Shown here in pieces: positions 22,523 through 24,619 of a stretch of 24,619 bases of DNA. The translations under genes and the position numbers were made by a program. The number at the start of each line of letters is the position of its first letter. The first letter of the stretch is position 1. This DNA is from CAVWDI01 sp046259385 (GTDB lineage: Bacteria > Chloroflexota > Anaerolineae > Anaerolineales > UBA4823): contig JBJYWI010000012.1 in the NCBI GenBank assembly GCA_046259385.1, positions 1 through 24,619 of the forward strand. Reading direction: 5' to 3'. Under the pieces are notes generated by a model. That model was not told the DNA's origin. It did not search any database and saw only the letters and a list, made by a program, of their open reading frames with translations.

Positions 22523-24619
22523 TTATTTGCTTTTCATTAGATCTTCTATAGCGATCCTTGTACGCCTTAGACTTTCAGGGTGGCGAAGGACAACAATATT
22601 CGCTCCTGATTCTATAAGCATTACCGAAGTTAGAGTCTCCCAGGTAATTGCTCTCTCTTTCCATTCACCCCATTCTCCGGGAACACCTTCTCCAACTTTG
22701 GATTCTTTTGCCTTCCAGCATTCCTGACCCGGTGTAACAAGCATAGGCATCTGGGTCATGCTATCGCCCTGCAGCGCTGCCATCCTCAAACGTTCCATTA
22801 CAGAATATCCATACTCAAAACCGTATCCCAATGCGCCAGTTGTTGGATCCATGATAATTCTTTCCAGAGGCAATCCCATATCGCTGATCAAGATGTTCAA
22901 CTGTTTAGCAAGATTTACATCCATCGCGGTTCGCGCATCCACTAGGTGACCATTTGCCATGGCTGTTGCGACAATCGTACGGTAATTTTTATCCTCACAT
23001 ATACCCAGCAAAAGCCGTTCACCTTTAAACTTCTCAGCAATAGGCACCAAGAGTTCGTTATCCAACTCTGCCTGCCCGGGTCCAAAAACAATCAAAGGCA
23101 GTCCACTTGCTTTTAATACTGCGTCAACTGCACTTACTGCTTTCTCTGGAGTGTTAGGATTCCCTTCCGAATCGGTTAGTGCAAGATTCATCAGAATTAA
23201 ATCAGCCCCAATCTTTTCTGCCTCTTTTGCCCAATCAGAAGGGGAATTAGTAACCTCTCCCCATTCTTCTAATAATAATTGTGACCAGTCATCCGGTCTG
23301 CGATCAACTATCTCAATGGCTATCACTGGCTTATTTACAAATTCACCTTCGAAATCCATAAAGGGCATCGCGGTTTCTCCCCCGATTTCGACAACACTGG
23401 TCCTAGTACCCCCTTCTTCGGTTGTAGCACCGATTCTGGCAATCCTTACCTGTCCAGACCAATTCTCTTTAACAATTTCTGTTTTTGTATTATCTGAAAT
23501 CCAAGGTTTATCTGGAGGAAGTTCCACTTTCTTTTCCACCACTTCTGCAACTCCGGATATTTGCCTCTGGAGTTCAGCTGGAGTTGCTGGCAGAGGAGAT
23601 ACTGCAGATGGGATTTGCAAATTTGCTGAATCAACCCCACCCAATTCTGCCAATGCTGCTATAAGTGCCCGTCGTAAAATATCAACAGCTTTTTCTGCCC
23701 GATCAACAGGTTCACTTACGGTTATATCGGTATCTGCAGTCACAAATTCTTTTTTCGTAGCCTTGGCTTGCTCTTCTTGCTCCTCAACTGCGGAAGTTTC
23801 AAATTCTTCAGCTGGAACCTCTATTTCTTTTTCTTCTTCTACTTCCGTTCTTTCGATTGCTGCTTCAACAACTGCTTCCGCCTGTGCCAAAGTATCTTTT
23901 GCTGCTTCTTCTTCAACCCTTTCTTTTGCCTGCATTGGTTCCATTTCGAGGGCTGGATGGTTTTTTTCTTTTAACCATCCCTCTAGTTCCTCAACAGTTG
24001 TTATCGATGAACCATCAGCAATACGATCTATCAGATCTGGGATCCCTTCGCGTTCTGCTACAGCCTGAAATTCAGCTGCCATTGTCTCTTTGAGATTCTT
24101 GCTCATCCATACCACTCGCTGGAAACCGCCGTCAGCAGAGATGAACTTCGGGCTTATAAGGTAGTACTTCCCCACACCCATTACACCCGGTGTTTGCAGT
24201 CCACCACCTGCAATACCCGCTAGAGTGCTGAATTTCATGCCGGCTGGCGTCATGCCTGTGTCTTCCCGGCTAACGATCATCACTCCCTTCACCTCTGGTA
24301 TAACCATCACGATGCATTCAAAACAACCACAGGCAGTCATCGGATTTTCCATAATCGAATACATGGAAACTTCCTGTACTACACCATGTGATCCTTTTTT
24401 CGCATAATCGTTGGTTCCTTCCCAATACCCCATATCAGCATCAATTATTTTGCCTAAAGATATTGGTTGGTTGGGACCGGTAGGATTAATACTGAAGGAA
24501 GCCTTACAGTCAAGCCAGTTGTAAGCGCCACATAAACCCAATCTCTCCGGGCTTACTACACATACATGATCGGGAGCAAAAGACTGGCACAGTGTGCATG
24601 AGTAGAATTCATCCACCTT
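22523..24619 (-). CDS. acsB-acsD: Acetyl-CoA synthase (AcsB) fused to CFeSP small subunit (AcsD); 5' end outside the window
   Basis: The 3' part of one continuous frame joining two enzymes. Residues 1-228 here are the A-cluster domain of AcsB. C7, C10, C19, C29, C96 and C98 match Moorella C506, C509, C518, C528, C595 and C597 with a constant offset of 499. This domain holds the Ni-Ni-[4Fe-4S] site where methyl, CO and CoA combine. Residues about 229-380 are an acidic Ala/Glu-rich linker with a helical stretch near 303-325. Residues about 381-697 are a full-length AcsD (TTEEGGTRTSVVEIGG, FEGEFVNKPVI, KQLNILISDMGLPLERI, GYGFEYGYSVMERLRMAALQ). No stop or frame break separates them. The GTG at 24616 is an internal Val codon, not a start; about 499 residues lie beyond the edge if the N-terminus is of Moorella type. 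First known gene of the operon here. Confidence 0.92.
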   Translation of the reverse strand, partial: KVDEFYSCTLCQSFAPDHVCVVSPERLGLCGAYNWLDCKASFSINPTGPNQPISLGKIIDADMGYWEGTNDYAKKGSHGVVQEVSMYSIMENPMTACGCFECIVMVIPEVKGVMIVSREDTGMTPAGMKFSTLAGIAGGGLQTPGVMGVGKYYLISPKFISADGGFQRVVWMSKNLKETMAAEFQAVAEREGIPDLIDRIADGSSITTVEELEGWLKEKNHPALEMEPMQAKERVEEEAAKDTLAQAEAVVEAAIERTEVEEEKEIEVPAEEFETSAVEEQEEQAKATKKEFVTADTDITVSEPVDRAEKAVDILRRALIAALAELGGVDSANLQIPSAVSPLPATPAELQRQISGVAEVVEKKVELPPDKPWISDNTKTEIVKENWSGQVRIARIGATTEEGGTRTSVVEIGGETAMPFMDFEGEFVNKPVIAIEIVDRRPDDWSQLLLEEWGEVTNSPSDWAKEAEKIGADLILMNLALTDSEGNPNTPEKAVSAVDAVLKASGLPLIVFGPGQAELDNELLVPIAEKFKGERLLLGICEDKNYRTIVATAMANGHLVDARTAMDVNLAKQLNILISDMGLPLERIIMDPTTGALGYGFEYGYSVMERLRMAALQGDSMTQMPMLVTPGQECWKAKESKVGEGVPGEWGEWKERAITWETLTSVMLIESGANIVVLRHPESLRRTRIAIEDLMKSK

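Noticed and set aside
23400..24000. Assembly chimera as explanation for the AcsB-AcsD junction
   Set aside because: The linker is long and protein-like, both flanking domains are complete and in frame, and acsC/acsV/acsE follow in normal operon order. Reads are still needed to exclude it fully.
23151..24068. 305-codon open frame on the + strand, Ser/Ala-rich
   Set aside because: Antisense shadow of the Ala/Glu-rich linker and AcsD coding sequence. Low-complexity translation, no ribosome-binding site, no recognisable domain.
24614..24616. GTG at the right edge as start codon of the acsB::acsD gene
   Set aside because: It encodes an internal Val. The conserved AcsB sequence continues upstream off the window, and the first A-cluster cysteine is only seven residues in.
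1..24619. CRISPR arrays, insertion sequences, prophage genes or cobalamin riboswitches
   Set aside because: No regular direct repeats, transposase or phage-type frames, or recognisable B12-box leaders were seen on reading; the region looks like core chromosome.

Overview
The window reads as part of the chromosome of an AT-rich strict anaerobe that uses the Wood-Ljungdahl pathway. The carbonyl-branch genes are of the bacterial (acetogen) type. Together with a VKOR, an anchored lipoprotein-type penicillin-binding protein and the housekeeping genes, they fit a monoderm lineage such as Chloroflexota (Anaerolineae-like). That placement is inference from gene content, not a phylogeny.

Layout. (1) 1-642: a vitamin K epoxide reductase (VKOR)-type thiol oxidoreductase, possibly cut at its 5' end. 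(2) 817-6783, + strand: a complete set of [NiFe]-hydrogenase maturation genes in the order hypA-B-F-C-D-E, with no hydrogenase structural gene beside it. (3) 6791-10087, - strand: a small SAM methyltransferase, a Cys-motif/acidic-tail mini-protein and a long RSH (p)ppGpp synthetase/hydrolase. (4) 10288-11363, + strand: a two-gene unit of an XRE-cupin regulator and a short TrmO-like tRNA methyltransferase. (5) 11403-13917, - strand: a MecA-like lipoprotein transpeptidase and tRNA-Asp(GTC), each with a good sigma70-type promoter. (6) 13985-18055, - strand: panB, an unrecognised 424-residue protein and an amino-acid dehydrogenase fused to a CBS pair; they look like one operon. (7) 18198-24619, - strand: the acetyl-CoA synthase/corrinoid protein operon, read acsB::acsD fusion -> acsC -> acsV (RACo) -> acsE, ending in a clear intrinsic terminator.

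The most striking observation is that the acetyl-CoA synthase (AcsB) A-cluster domain is continuous in one reading frame with the small subunit of the corrinoid iron-sulfur protein (AcsD). An acidic, Ala/Glu-rich linker of about 150 residues joins them. This would tether the methyl donor to the enzyme that accepts the methyl group. The partners AcsC, AcsV and AcsE follow as separate genes, so the fusion replaces the usual free-standing acsD. The gene runs off the right edge; its first ~499 residues (by Moorella AcsB numbering) are outside the window.

A second point of interest is the panB operon. The dehydrogenase lacks the lysine that selects glutamate and has Met there, as expected for a branched-chain (Val/Leu) dehydrogenase. 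Its likely product, 2-oxoisovalerate, is the PanB substrate. The operon could therefore feed valine carbon into pantothenate/CoA synthesis next to the CoA-consuming acetyl-CoA operon. PanB and AcsE also both draw on folate-bound C1 units.

The hyp operon (Ni delivery, Fe(CN)2CO assembly) and the acs operon together suggest H2/CO2 or CO metabolism, but neither hydrogenase nor CODH (acsA/cooS) is inside this window.
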